Source: Planctomycetota bacterium (lineage in GTDB: Bacteria; Planctomycetota; J058; J103). Taken from it: a stretch of DNA of 6,876 bases. A program made the translations under genes and the position numbers. Position 1 is the first letter of the stretch. Each line of letters starts with the position of its first letter. The stretch spans positions 1-6,876 of the forward strand of contig RFJN01000328.1 in assembly GCA_003694875.1 (NCBI GenBank), given 5' to 3'. This document shows, in pieces, positions 1 to 6,626 of the stretch. Under the pieces are notes generated by a model that was not told where the DNA came from, did no database searches, and saw only the letters and a program-made list of their open reading frames with translations.

Positions 1-41
1 GCCTGTGCGCCTTGACCGAGTTCGGTGACACGGATGTACAT
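1..41 (-). CDS. Possible 5' end of a minus-strand gene, cut by the window edge
   Basis: An ATG at 41-39 opens a frame reading MYIRVTELGQGAQ that stays open to the window edge. A purine-rich GGAAGGGAG lies at 64-56 on the same strand, but its 14-nt gap to the ATG is longer than ideal. An in-frame ATG at 83-81 would add 14 residues but has no ribosome binding site. The frame points the same way as the two TPR genes and begins about 97 nt past the second one, so it could be a third gene of that operon. Thirteen codons are too few to assign a family, and the call could be chance. Confidence 0.27.
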   Translation of the reverse strand, partial: MYIRVTELGQGAQ

Positions 42-84
42 GGGTCGCGTGGCGTCTCCCTTCCGCCAGGCTCGCGACAGCATA

Positions 85-124
85 CCGCGGTGTGCCGCGG
101 GCACCAATCGGGCACACGCCGCGG
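85..124 (-). terminator. Hairpin downstream of the TPR lipoprotein pair, possible terminator
   Basis: CCGCGG+TGTGCC (85-96) pairs with GGCACA (111-116) and CCGCGG (119-124). This gives two 6-bp GC-rich helices with a 2-nt bulge and a 14-nt loop. It begins 14 nt after the TGA of the 299-residue protein. No T-run follows on the minus strand, so it is not a classical intrinsic terminator. It could be a 3'-end stabilising hairpin or an attenuating structure ahead of the possible next gene. Confidence 0.35.
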
Positions 125-137
125 ACGGCCCCGATCC

Positions 138-1037
138 TCAGTCGGTGAGACTGCGCTTGGGCGCGCGCATGCGCTGCTCGAGTGCCGCGAGCCGCTCGCG
201 CGCGATCGTGGCGCCGGGCGCGAGCCGCAGCGCCGCCCGGTAGTCACGGCGTGCGGCCTCGAGCCGATCCATGCCCTCGTACGCCATGGCGCGCGCGATC
301 AGCGCCGGCACGCTCTTGGGCTGCAGCTCGAGCGCCCGGTTCAGCTCGGCGAGCGCGCGCTCGTAGCGGTGCTGATCGAGGTAGCACAGCCCCAGGTTCA
401 CGCGCGCGAGGTAGCTGCGCGGCCGGATCGTGAGGGCGCTGCGGTAGTGGCGTTCGGCGATCTCGTAGTAGCCGTTGTTCTGCTCGAGCAGCCCGAGGTT
501 GATGTAGGCGTCGTGGTAGTCGGGATCCTTGCGGATCGCGAGCCGGTACTGCTCGTGCGCCTTGTCGTTGCGGTTCTGCGCGACGTACGCCACCCCCTTC
601 CAGAAATGCGGCGCGGCGTAGCGCGGATTCTCCTCGATGGCGCGATCGAACGCCTGCTGCGCCTCCTCGAGTCGGTTCTTGGCGAGCCACACGCGTCCGA
701 TCTCGAGCGCGGCCTCGCCGCTGCGGGGATAGAGCTTCTCGGCGCGCTCGAACTCGGCGAGCGCGCGCTCGTGCCAGCCGCGGCCGGCGTATGCGCGACC
801 GAGCGCCATGGCGACGGTGAAGCTGTTCGGCGCGAGCTGGCGGGCGGTCTCGAGTTCGGCCACCGCGCGTCGCCAGTCGCCGATCTCCATGGCCTGCTTG
901 CCGAGGCGTACGTGGTGCATGGCGGCCGGTGGCGGCGGATCCTCGCGCTTCGGTCCCGAGCGGCAGCCGGTGGCCAGGGCCGCGGCGAGCAGCAGCAGCA
1001 TGGTCGTACAGGCCGCGCAGCGCGTGGGCCGGTTCAC
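138..1037 (-). CDS. TPR-repeat outer-membrane-type lipoprotein (299 aa)
   Basis: The GTG start at 1037-1035 is chosen because AAGGAGG lies 6 nt upstream and because it gives a proper lipoprotein signal: short basic n-region, hydrophobic run at residues 13-22, and lipobox A-T-G-Cys25. The +2 residue is Arg, not Asp, which in enterobacterial rules favours the outer membrane. A short Pro-rich linker (34-37) precedes seven tandem TPRs. Their closing prolines fall at 70, 104, 138, 172, 206, 240 and 274, exactly every 34 residues, so the solenoid has no insertions. There is no catalytic domain, and a Lys/Arg-containing tail ends the protein. TPR solenoids bind peptides and scaffold complexes, so a role as an anchored assembly factor for the neighbouring T3SS is inference. 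The start overlaps the upstream gene's stop (GTGA), implying translational coupling. The long open frame continuing upstream to 2963 is a high-GC shadow. Confidence 0.9.
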   Translation of the reverse strand: MNRPTRCAACTTMLLLLAAALATGCRSGPKREDPPPPAAMHHVRLGKQAMEIGDWRRAVAELETARQLAPNSFTVAMALGRAYAGRGWHERALAEFERAEKLYPRSGEAALEIGRVWLAKNRLEEAQQAFDRAIEENPRYAAPHFWKGVAYVAQNRNDKAHEQYRLAIRKDPDYHDAYINLGLLEQNNGYYEIAERHYRSALTIRPRSYLARVNLGLCYLDQHRYERALAELNRALELQPKSVPALIARAMAYEGMDRLEAARRDYRAALRLAPGATIARERLAALEQRMRAPKRSLTD

Positions 1038-3463
1038 GATCCTCCTCCTTCGAGCGAGCGCAGCGCGGCGCGGATCTGCGCCTGCGCCTCGGGGCGCGGA
1101 TCGAGCTGCAGCGCCTGGCGCAGGTATTCGATCGCCTGTCGGCGGCTGACCGGGCGCTCCGCACCCTCGCGGTACAGCGAGGCGAGTTTCTCGAGCGCAA
1201 AGTAGTTCTTCGGGTTGAGCCGGATCACGTGTTCGAACGCCTCGGCCGCCTGCGCGCGCTCGCCGCGCCGCTCGTAGAACTCGCCGAGGCTGAACCAGGC
1301 GAGCAGGTTCTCGCCGCCCTCCTTCTCGGTTGCCTGCCGCAGCGTCGCGAGCGCCTCGGTGGGCTTGCCCTGCGCCTCGAGGGCGAGGCCGAGCTGCCGC
1401 AGCGGTTCGGCCGCCTCGGGCGCAAGCCGCACCGCGCGTCGCGCCATGACCGCGGCGGTGTCGGGATCGTGCCGGGCGAGGTAGGCCGCGGCCGCCTGGG
1501 CGTACGCGCCCGCGGCCGCCACCGTGTCGCCCTGTCGCTCGCGTGCCTCGGCGAAGCCCTCCCACGGCGCGGGCTGCTCGGGGGCGAGCTGGTGCGCGAG
1601 CTCGAACGCCTGCTGCGCGTCCTCGGTCTTGTCCATGGCGAGATACAGCCGTCCGAGCTCGGTGAACACGCGCGGGTCGTCCTTCTCTGCCGCGGTGGCG
1701 GCGAGGTTGAGGTAGTTCTCGGCCTGGGTGTAGTTGCCCTCGCGGCGGTGCAGGCGGGCGAGCAGCACGAAGGCGGGCACGTGCCGCGGATCGGTGACGA
1801 TCGCCTTCTCGAGCAGCTTGCGCGCGATGTCGGGCCGCTGGCTCTGTTCGGCGACGACCGCGAGGTAGTACAGCGGGTCGCCGAGATAGGGAGCGAGTTC
1901 GGCCGCCTCGTCGAACCGCTTCTTCGCCTCGCGCAGCCGGCGTTCGCGCAACAACACCCGCCCCATGACGATGTGGGCGAACGGCAGGTCGCCGTCGCGC
2001 TTGAGCGCGTCCTCGGCCTTGCGCCGCGCGGTGGCGAGATCGCCCTGCTCGAGCGCGACCTCGGCGATGCGCGCGTGCGCGAGCGCGAACGGATCGTCGA
2101 GCGTGGCGGCCTGGCGGTAGAACGTCATGGCGCCCTCGAGGTCGCCGCGCGCCCGCAGCCGGTCGCCCTGCTCGACGAGTTCGTTGGCGCGCCGGATGTG
2201 CGGGATCTTCGCGAGCTTGGCGAGGTTGTCGCGCACCTGCTTCTTCTGCGCCTCGCTGCCCTCGAGATCGAGCGCGATCTTCCAGTGCCGCTCCGCCTTG
2301 CGGTACTCCTTGCGGTAGAAGTAGGCGACCGCGAGGTAGTTGTGGAACTTGAGGCTGCGCGGCGCCTCGCGGCACAGCTTGCGCAGCACCGCGACCGCCT
2401 TGGCGTACTCCTTGTTGCGCAGAAAGATCACCGCCGACAGAAAGCGCACGTCGCGGTTGCGCGGATCCTTCGCGTAGGCCTTGCGCAGCTGGCGCTGCGC
2501 GTCCTTCACCCGCCCCTGCTCGAGCAGCACCCGCGCGGCGAGCACGAGCACGTCGATCGAGTCGGGATCGATCCGGCGCGCGATCGCGAGATCCTCGAGC
2601 GCGCGGTCGAGATCGCCCTTGTCGCCCTTGTCGAGTTCGGCGTGCGCGCGCTCGATGTAGCGCTTCGCGATGCGCTCCGGCGCCTTGCGTACCGCCCAGT
2701 CGAGAAGCGTCTTCGCGGGGCGGAACGACGGATCGGCCTTGCGAGCGCGCCGCAGCAGGTCGATCCCCTCGACCCACTGCTCCTTCTTGAGTCGCAGCCG
2801 CCCGAGCCCGTACAGCGCGAGCGCGAGGTCGGGATCCTGGTCGAGCGCGAGCTGGAAGTGCTGCTCGGCCTCCTTGCTGTAGCCGTTCTGCAGATAGATC
2901 AGCCCCGCCTTGACGTTCGCCTTCGCGAAGCTCGGGTCGGTGCGGGCCGCCCGCTTGTACCACTCGAGCGCCTCCGCCTTGCGGCTCTGCGAGTAGTACA
3001 GCTCGCCGAGGTTGTACATCGCCTCGGCAAAGGTGGGGTAGGTATCGATCGCGGTGCGAAACTGCTCCTCGGCCTTGGCGGGGTCATTGAAGCCGTGCCA
3101 GTACACGAGGCCAAGGTAGTTGTAGCTGTCGGCGTAGTCGGGGCAGTTCTCGATCGCGAGCCGCAGCCGGATCACGGCGTTGTCGTACTGCCCCTTGAGG
3201 TAGTAGGCGTAGCCGAGGTTGGCGAGCGCCTGGATGTAGAGCGGCTCGAGCTTGAGCGCGAGTTCGAAGTTGCGGATCGCCTCGTCGATCTTGCCCGCCT
3301 TGAGCGCGGCGCCGCCGGTGTTGTTGTAGCGCACGACCTGCTTGGCCGCGGGCTTGAGCACGCCGACGCACGGGGTGGCGCAGCCCGCGAGGGGGGCGAG
3401 CACGAGAGCGCACACGAGGGCGAGCGGACGCGTCGCGGCGCGGGGGGGGATGAGCGATCGCAT
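1034..3463 (-). CDS. Large TPR-repeat lipoprotein (809 aa)
   Basis: The ATG at 3463 begins a type II signal peptide: Arg2, Arg8 and Arg12, a hydrophobic stretch at 14-26 and lipobox L-A-G-Cys28. Ala follows the Cys, which favours outer-membrane sorting by enterobacterial rules. Almost all the rest is TPR-like. Well-formed units run from about 46 to 245 (closing prolines near 74, 108, 143, 177, 211, 245). An irregular linker spans about 250-300, and further units follow from about 303 to 405 and 424 to 790, roughly 18 in total. No enzyme motif is visible. The protein ends Glu-Gly-Gly-Gly-Ser, and those codons double as the ribosome binding site of the next gene. It is the first gene of a minus-strand unit transcribed divergently from sctV. 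Large TPR proteins occur in many secretion and polysaccharide export machines, so the T3SS link rests on position only. The start has only a weak AAGAG upstream and may be leaderless. Confidence 0.92.
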   Translation of the reverse strand: MRSLIPPRAATRPLALVCALVLAPLAGCATPCVGVLKPAAKQVVRYNNTGGAALKAGKIDEAIRNFELALKLEPLYIQALANLGYAYYLKGQYDNAVIRLRLAIENCPDYADSYNYLGLVYWHGFNDPAKAEEQFRTAIDTYPTFAEAMYNLGELYYSQSRKAEALEWYKRAARTDPSFAKANVKAGLIYLQNGYSKEAEQHFQLALDQDPDLALALYGLGRLRLKKEQWVEGIDLLRRARKADPSFRPAKTLLDWAVRKAPERIAKRYIERAHAELDKGDKGDLDRALEDLAIARRIDPDSIDVLVLAARVLLEQGRVKDAQRQLRKAYAKDPRNRDVRFLSAVIFLRNKEYAKAVAVLRKLCREAPRSLKFHNYLAVAYFYRKEYRKAERHWKIALDLEGSEAQKKQVRDNLAKLAKIPHIRRANELVEQGDRLRARGDLEGAMTFYRQAATLDDPFALAHARIAEVALEQGDLATARRKAEDALKRDGDLPFAHIVMGRVLLRERRLREAKKRFDEAAELAPYLGDPLYYLAVVAEQSQRPDIARKLLEKAIVTDPRHVPAFVLLARLHRREGNYTQAENYLNLAATAAEKDDPRVFTELGRLYLAMDKTEDAQQAFELAHQLAPEQPAPWEGFAEARERQGDTVAAAGAYAQAAAAYLARHDPDTAAVMARRAVRLAPEAAEPLRQLGLALEAQGKPTEALATLRQATEKEGGENLLAWFSLGEFYERRGERAQAAEAFEHVIRLNPKNYFALEKLASLYREGAERPVSRRQAIEYLRQALQLDPRPEAQAQIRAALRSLEGGGS
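1044..1050 (-). promoter_or_regulatory. Ribosome binding site of the 299-aa lipoprotein, inside the upstream gene
   Basis: AAGGAGG on the minus strand, 6 nt before GTG at 1037. It sits in the last codons of the 809-residue gene and decides the GTG start over the much longer in-frame extension. With the GTGA stop/start overlap it points to coupled translation of the two lipoproteins. Confidence 0.85.
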
Positions 3464-3470
3464 GGCGATG

Positions 3471-3500
3471 CTCTTAGCAGAACGGCGCCGACACTGTCAA
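3471..3500 (-). promoter_or_regulatory. Candidate promoter of the TPR lipoprotein operon
   Basis: On the minus strand a perfect TTGACA (3500-3495) is followed after 18 nt by TAAGAG (3476-3471), which matches 3 of 6 consensus -10 positions. Transcription would begin near 3464, only a base or so before the ATG at 3463, so the message would be leaderless or nearly so. The -35 is convincing; the -10 is weak. The first three -35 bases form the outer end of the inverted repeat at 3498-3520. Confidence 0.5.
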
Positions 3501-3520
3501 CGCGAGCCCGGCTCGCGTTG
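3498..3520. promoter_or_regulatory. Perfect inverted repeat between divergent promoters, candidate operator
   Basis: CAACGCGAGC (3498-3507) and GCTCGCGTTG (3511-3520) are perfect 10-bp reverse complements separated by CCG. The outermost TTG on each strand is the first half of that strand's -35 box, so the dyad fills the gap between the two -35 elements symmetrically. No T-run follows on either strand, so it does not look like a terminator. A dimeric regulator bound here would sit on both promoters. Confidence 0.55.
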
Positions 3521-3547
3521 CGCCGCGCGTGCGTGCCCACGTATACT
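3518..3547 (+). promoter_or_regulatory. Candidate sigma-70-type promoter of sctV
   Basis: TTGCGC (3518-3523), an 18-nt spacer and TATACT (3542-3547) give a recognisable housekeeping-type promoter. TATACT matches 5 of 6 consensus bases and is one of very few AT-rich hexamers nearby. The expected start near 3554 leaves a leader of about 49 nt before the sctV ATG. Confidence 0.6.
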
Positions 3548-3569
3548 CGGCGCCACCGCGGGGCAACCG

Positions 3570-3585
3570 GTGCGCCGCGGCGCAC
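3570..3585 (+). promoter_or_regulatory. Palindrome in the sctV leader, possible RNA hairpin
   Basis: GTGCGCCGCGGCGCAC is a perfect 16-bp palindrome in the predicted leader. As RNA it could form a 6-bp stem with a CGCG loop, ending 7 nt before the GGGGAG ribosome binding site (3593-3598). It could affect translation initiation or be a second protein-binding dyad. GC-rich palindromes also arise by chance in this composition. Confidence 0.3.
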
Positions 3586-3602
3586 GAGCGCTGGGGAGCG
3601 AC

Positions 3603-5720
3603 ATGGCGGAAGCGGGCGGACAGGGCTTCTTCGACCGGTACGACTTCCAGACACTGATCGGCCGGTACGCCGACGTGCTGCTCGCGGCGGTGGTGCTCGC
3701 GATCCTCGGGATCATGCTCGTGCCGCTGCCGCCGCCCTTGCTCGACGTGCTGCTGACCTCGAGCATCACCTTCTCCATGCTGCTTCTGCTCACCGCGCTC
3801 TATCTCCCCGAGCCGGTGGCGCTCTCGAGCTTTCCCACGCTGCTGCTCGTGGTGACGCTGTTCCGGCTCTCGCTCTCGATCGCGAGCACGCGTCTGATCC
3901 TCGCGGACGCGTATGCGGGCGAGGTCATCGAGGCGTTCGGCAACTTCGTCGCCCGCGGCAACATGGTCGTGGGCTTCGTGGTGTTCGCGATCATCACGGT
4001 CGTGCAGTTCCTCGTGATCGCCAAGGGCTCCGAACGCATCTCGGAGGTCGCGGCGCGGTTCACTCTCGACGCCATGCCGGGCAAGCAGATGTCGATCGAC
4101 GCCGATCTGCGCGCGGGGGCGTTCGACATCGACACCGCGCGCAAGAAGCGGCTCAAGCTGCAGAAGGAGTCGCAGTTCTACGGCTCCATGGACGGCGCCA
4201 TGAAGTTCGTCAAGGGCGACACGATCGCGGGCATCATCATCATCTTCGTGAACGTGATCGGCGGGCTGGTCATCGGCGTCACCATGAAGGGCATGGACGT
4301 CGCCAAGGCGGCGCAGGTCTACACGATCCTCACGATCGGCGACGGTCTGGTGGCGCAGGTCTCGGCGCTGCTCACCTCGGTGAGCGCCGGCATGGTCACC
4401 ACGCGCGTGATCAGCGAGCAGGAAGGGGATGTGAACCTCGGTCGCGAGATCGCGACCCAGCTCACCGCGCACCCCAAGGCGTTCCTGATCGCGAGCGGCT
4501 TCCTCGCGCTGCTCGGGGTGGCGACCCCGCTGCCCACGATCCCCTTCCTCATGATCGCCGGTGTGGTGGGCACGCTCGGCTTCGGACTGCAGCACGCGGT
4601 GCAGCGGCGCGAGGAGCCGGGGCTCGCGGGCGCGGCGACCGAGGAGGAGCCCGAGGGCGAGGTGCAGGCGACCGCGCACCCGGTGCCGGTGGTGCTCGAA
4701 CTCGCGCCCGAGTTCACGTCCATGATCGACACCTCGAAGCCCGAGGGGCGGGAGTTCTTCAAGACGCTGCAGCAGGTGCGCAACGAGCTGTACCGCGAAC
4801 TCGGGGTGCAGTTCCCGGGGGTGCGCGTGCGCGGCAACCGACCGCTCGGTGAGGGGGGATGGTGCGTGCGCATCTTCGACGTGCCGCTGTTCCGCGGCGC
4901 GATCCCGCCGGGCTTCGGCTTCGTGCGGGCGCCGGCGGAGCAGTTCGCCGCGCTCGGGGCCGAGGTGCGCCCGGTGCAGGATCCGATCTCGGGTCGGCAG
5001 GCGTGCTTCGTGCCGCTCGAGTACGCCGATCGCGTCGCCGACATGGGGGCCTCGATGATGGGGCCCGACCACTACGTGCTGACCGAACTCGGGGTGGCGC
5101 TCAAGCGGCATGCGGCCGACTTCCTCGGGATCCAGGAGGTGCAGGCGCTGATCGACGAGGTGGGGCGCTCGATCCCGGCGCTGCTCAAGGAGGTGGTGCC
5201 GAAGCTCGTGCCGATGACCTCGCTCACCGAGGTGCTGCAGCGGCTCGTGCAGGAGGAGATCTCGATCCGCGACATGCGCGCGATCCTGCAGTCGCTCGCC
5301 CGCTGGGCGCAGGTCGAGAAGGACCCCGCCACGCTCGCGGAATACGTGCGCTCCGATCTCAAGCAGCAGATCTCGTTCAAGTTCTCCGGCGGCGGCCGCG
5401 AACTCAACGTCTACCTGCTCGAGCCGCAGATCGAGCAGGCGATCCGGGGCGCGATCCAGCGCACCGCGCAGGGCAGCTACCTCGCGCTCGATCCCGACAT
5501 GGCCCGCCGCATCCTCGCCGCGGCCCGCAAGTCCTTGGCGGATCTCCCCTCTACAGCGAGTCGACCCGTCATCTTGACAGCGGTGGATGTCCGTCGCTAT
5601 CTTAAGAAACTGTTGGAGTTGGACCTGCCGCAGGTGGTCGTGCTCTCCTACCAGGAGATCAGTCCCCTGCTCACGGTCCAGCCGATCGGGCGGATCTCGC
5701 TCGCCGGGGTGGGGCGCTGA
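3603..5720 (+). CDS. sctV: Type III secretion export-gate protein SctV (FHIPEP family)
   Basis: The 705-residue product is full length for SctV (LcrD/InvA/HrcV), the inner-membrane protein whose nonameric cytoplasmic ring receives substrates and chaperones and helps couple export to the proton motive force. The family signature is intact at 145-168, including ARFTLDAMPGKQMSIDAD. About eight membrane segments are visible, near 23-41, 48-69, 76-97, 120-140, 207-227, 240-265, 293-311 and 313-330. A charged linker (335-358) leads to the cytoplasmic domain (about 360-700), which ends in the family-typical VVVLSYQEISP. LSYQEI favours SctV over flagellar FlhA, and no flagellar gene is nearby. The ATG at 3603 has GGGGAG 4 nt upstream and gives the usual N-terminus; the 87-codon upstream extension is rejected. 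Odd points: Val-Ser at 253-254 where most relatives have Ile-Pro, and a cluster of rare codons near residues 645-673. Confidence 0.96.
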   Translation: MAEAGGQGFFDRYDFQTLIGRYADVLLAAVVLAILGIMLVPLPPPLLDVLLTSSITFSMLLLLTALYLPEPVALSSFPTLLLVVTLFRLSLSIASTRLILADAYAGEVIEAFGNFVARGNMVVGFVVFAIITVVQFLVIAKGSERISEVAARFTLDAMPGKQMSIDADLRAGAFDIDTARKKRLKLQKESQFYGSMDGAMKFVKGDTIAGIIIIFVNVIGGLVIGVTMKGMDVAKAAQVYTILTIGDGLVAQVSALLTSVSAGMVTTRVISEQEGDVNLGREIATQLTAHPKAFLIASGFLALLGVATPLPTIPFLMIAGVVGTLGFGLQHAVQRREEPGLAGAATEEEPEGEVQATAHPVPVVLELAPEFTSMIDTSKPEGREFFKTLQQVRNELYRELGVQFPGVRVRGNRPLGEGGWCVRIFDVPLFRGAIPPGFGFVRAPAEQFAALGAEVRPVQDPISGRQACFVPLEYADRVADMGASMMGPDHYVLTELGVALKRHAADFLGIQEVQALIDEVGRSIPALLKEVVPKLVPMTSLTEVLQRLVQEEISIRDMRAILQSLARWAQVEKDPATLAEYVRSDLKQQISFKFSGGGRELNVYLLEPQIEQAIRGAIQRTAQGSYLALDPDMARRILAAARKSLADLPSTASRPVILTAVDVRRYLKKLLELDLPQVVVLSYQEISPLLTVQPIGRISLAGVGR
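5574..5603 (+). promoter_or_regulatory. Candidate internal promoter in the 3' end of sctV
   Basis: A perfect TTGACA (5574-5579), an 18-nt spacer and TATCTT (5598-5603, 4 of 6 consensus matches) lie within the last 50 codons of sctV. Transcription would start near 5610 and reach the 257-residue gene after a leader of about 208 nt. The surrounding sctV codons are unusually AT-rich. No clear promoter is visible in the 5721-5818 gap. Confidence 0.45.
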
Positions 5721-5818
5721 CGTAGGCGTCTCGGCGTCTGCGGCCCGATCGTGCAGTCAAACCGCGGGCACCGGCGAGTCGCTCGCTGCGGTGTGCCCTT
5801 TGGAAGGAGGGACCCGAG
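5721..5818 (+). other. Intergenic leader between sctV and the 257-aa gene
   Basis: This 98-bp gap has no convincing terminator or promoter. It holds a short tandem GGCGTCT (5725-5731 and 5733-5739) and ends in the strong AAGGAGG ribosome binding site. Read-through from sctV is therefore likely, alongside any internal promoter. Confidence 0.5.
5804..5810 (+). promoter_or_regulatory. Near-ideal ribosome binding site of the 257-aa gene
   Basis: AAGGAGG with an 8-nt spacer to the ATG at 5819. It is clearly stronger than the GGGGAG before sctV, which suggests the 257-residue product is needed in larger amounts than the export gate. It fixes the start codon. Confidence 0.8.
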
Positions 5819-6592
5819 ATGGGTTTGTTTGGACTTCCGACGCTCGGTGACATCGTGGAGAGCGTGTGCGACAGCGTCATGCCCGAGGTCGTGGGCGACA
5901 TCGTCGGCGGGCTCACCGATCTCGCCACCGGCAACGTGCTCGGTGTGATCGACAGCGCGATCGACCTCGGCCAGAACGTCGTCAGCGCCGGCGGCGCCCT
6001 GGTCAACGGTATCATGAACACCGGCGCGAACACGATCGGCTCGTTCCTCAACGGCCCCGGCTGCAGCCGCCCGCCGTTCATGACCATGCCCCCGATCGGC
6101 GGCGGCTTCTGCGGCTGCGGCGGATACGCGCAGGGCGGCATGTGGCCTCCGCAGACCACGCTCCCCTTCATGGGCAACGTCAACGACCCCTACGTGCAGG
6201 GCTACATGTCGGGTTACAACGACGGCGCGGGTGGCTTCGGCGGCGTCGGTGGCCTCGGCGGTTTCGGTGGCGTGCCTCCGCGTCCGTTCGGTGGTCTCAA
6301 CTTCTTCGGCATGACCCTCGAGGAGAAGATCGCCGCGATCATGGCGCGGCTCATGGAGCGCGCCGAGCGCAAGCTCGAGCAGAAGACCAACCAGCTCGCG
6401 CAGGCGGCCGAGGGCAAGAGCGGCGGGTTCATGAACAACCTGCTCGGCACCAAGCCCGTCAGCGAGAACGTGGCGCTGCAGGAGCTGCAGCAGGCGCAGA
6501 ACAAGGTCAACCAGCTCAACACCATGTGGACCAACATCACGCAGGCGCAGCAGCAGGCGCACATGGCGGTGGCGCGCAACCTGCGCGGCTGA
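5819..6592 (+). CDS. Unrecognised Gly/Cys-rich protein, candidate T3SS substrate (257 aa)
   Basis: I do not recognise a family. There is no Sec signal or lipobox. Residues 1-80 are mildly hydrophobic with regularly spaced glycines, and GDIV occurs twice (10-13 and 26-29). Residues 80-110 are Pro/Gly-rich with Cys82, Cys98 and Cys100 (Cys17 is the fourth). Residues 136-160 are a Gly-rich run with GGFGGVGG-type repeats. Residues 165-198 and 215-254 look helical; the last is Gln/Asn-rich and ends ARNLRG. A helical C-terminal end, no Sec signal and placement directly after sctV fit an exported structural protein such as a filament, needle or translocator component. The pattern LQQAQNKVNQL (223-233) recalls the C-terminal coiled coil of EspA-type filament proteins as I remember it, which is weak evidence. 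It could instead be a cytoplasmic partner or an unrelated surface protein. The very strong ribosome binding site and own terminator suggest high expression. Confidence 0.9.
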   Translation: MGLFGLPTLGDIVESVCDSVMPEVVGDIVGGLTDLATGNVLGVIDSAIDLGQNVVSAGGALVNGIMNTGANTIGSFLNGPGCSRPPFMTMPPIGGGFCGCGGYAQGGMWPPQTTLPFMGNVNDPYVQGYMSGYNDGAGGFGGVGGLGGFGGVPPRPFGGLNFFGMTLEEKIAAIMARLMERAERKLEQKTNQLAQAAEGKSGGFMNNLLGTKPVSENVALQELQQAQNKVNQLNTMWTNITQAQQQAHMAVARNLRG

Positions 6593-6626
6593 TCGACCCG
6601 CACACTTCGCGGTACGTGCACCCGTT

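Noticed and set aside
138..2963. 941-codon minus-strand reading of the second lipoprotein gene
   Set aside because: Only the last 299 codons resemble a protein (lipobox and TPRs). The upstream part is Arg-rich shadow of the 809-residue gene, and the GTG at 1037 has a strong ribosome binding site.
138..3463. TPR proteins as classical T3SS class II chaperones
   Set aside because: Those are small soluble proteins with about three TPRs; these carry lipoprotein signals and 7 to about 18 repeats.
3498..3520. Inverted repeat as a bidirectional terminator
   Set aside because: There is no T-run on either side, the genes diverge from it, and both ends coincide with -35 boxes.
3342..3602. Upstream extension of sctV
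   Set aside because: It is antisense to the lipoprotein signal peptide, crosses the promoter region, and does not resemble an SctV N-terminus; ATG at 3603 has a ribosome binding site.
929..4852. Plus-strand open frame of 1307 codons
   Set aside because: It runs antisense through both TPR genes and out of frame through sctV; its translation is low-complexity Arg/Ala/Gly/Leu with no motif. Very high GC leaves few chance stop codons.
3474..5111. 545-codon minus-strand frame opposite sctV
   Set aside because: His/Arg/Glu-rich mirror of sctV codons, with no ribosome binding site or recognisable domain.
3603..5720. Flagellar FlhA as the identity of the export-gate gene
   Set aside because: The C-terminal LSYQEI motif favours SctV, and there are no flagellar genes in the window. 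A wider view of the locus would settle it completely.
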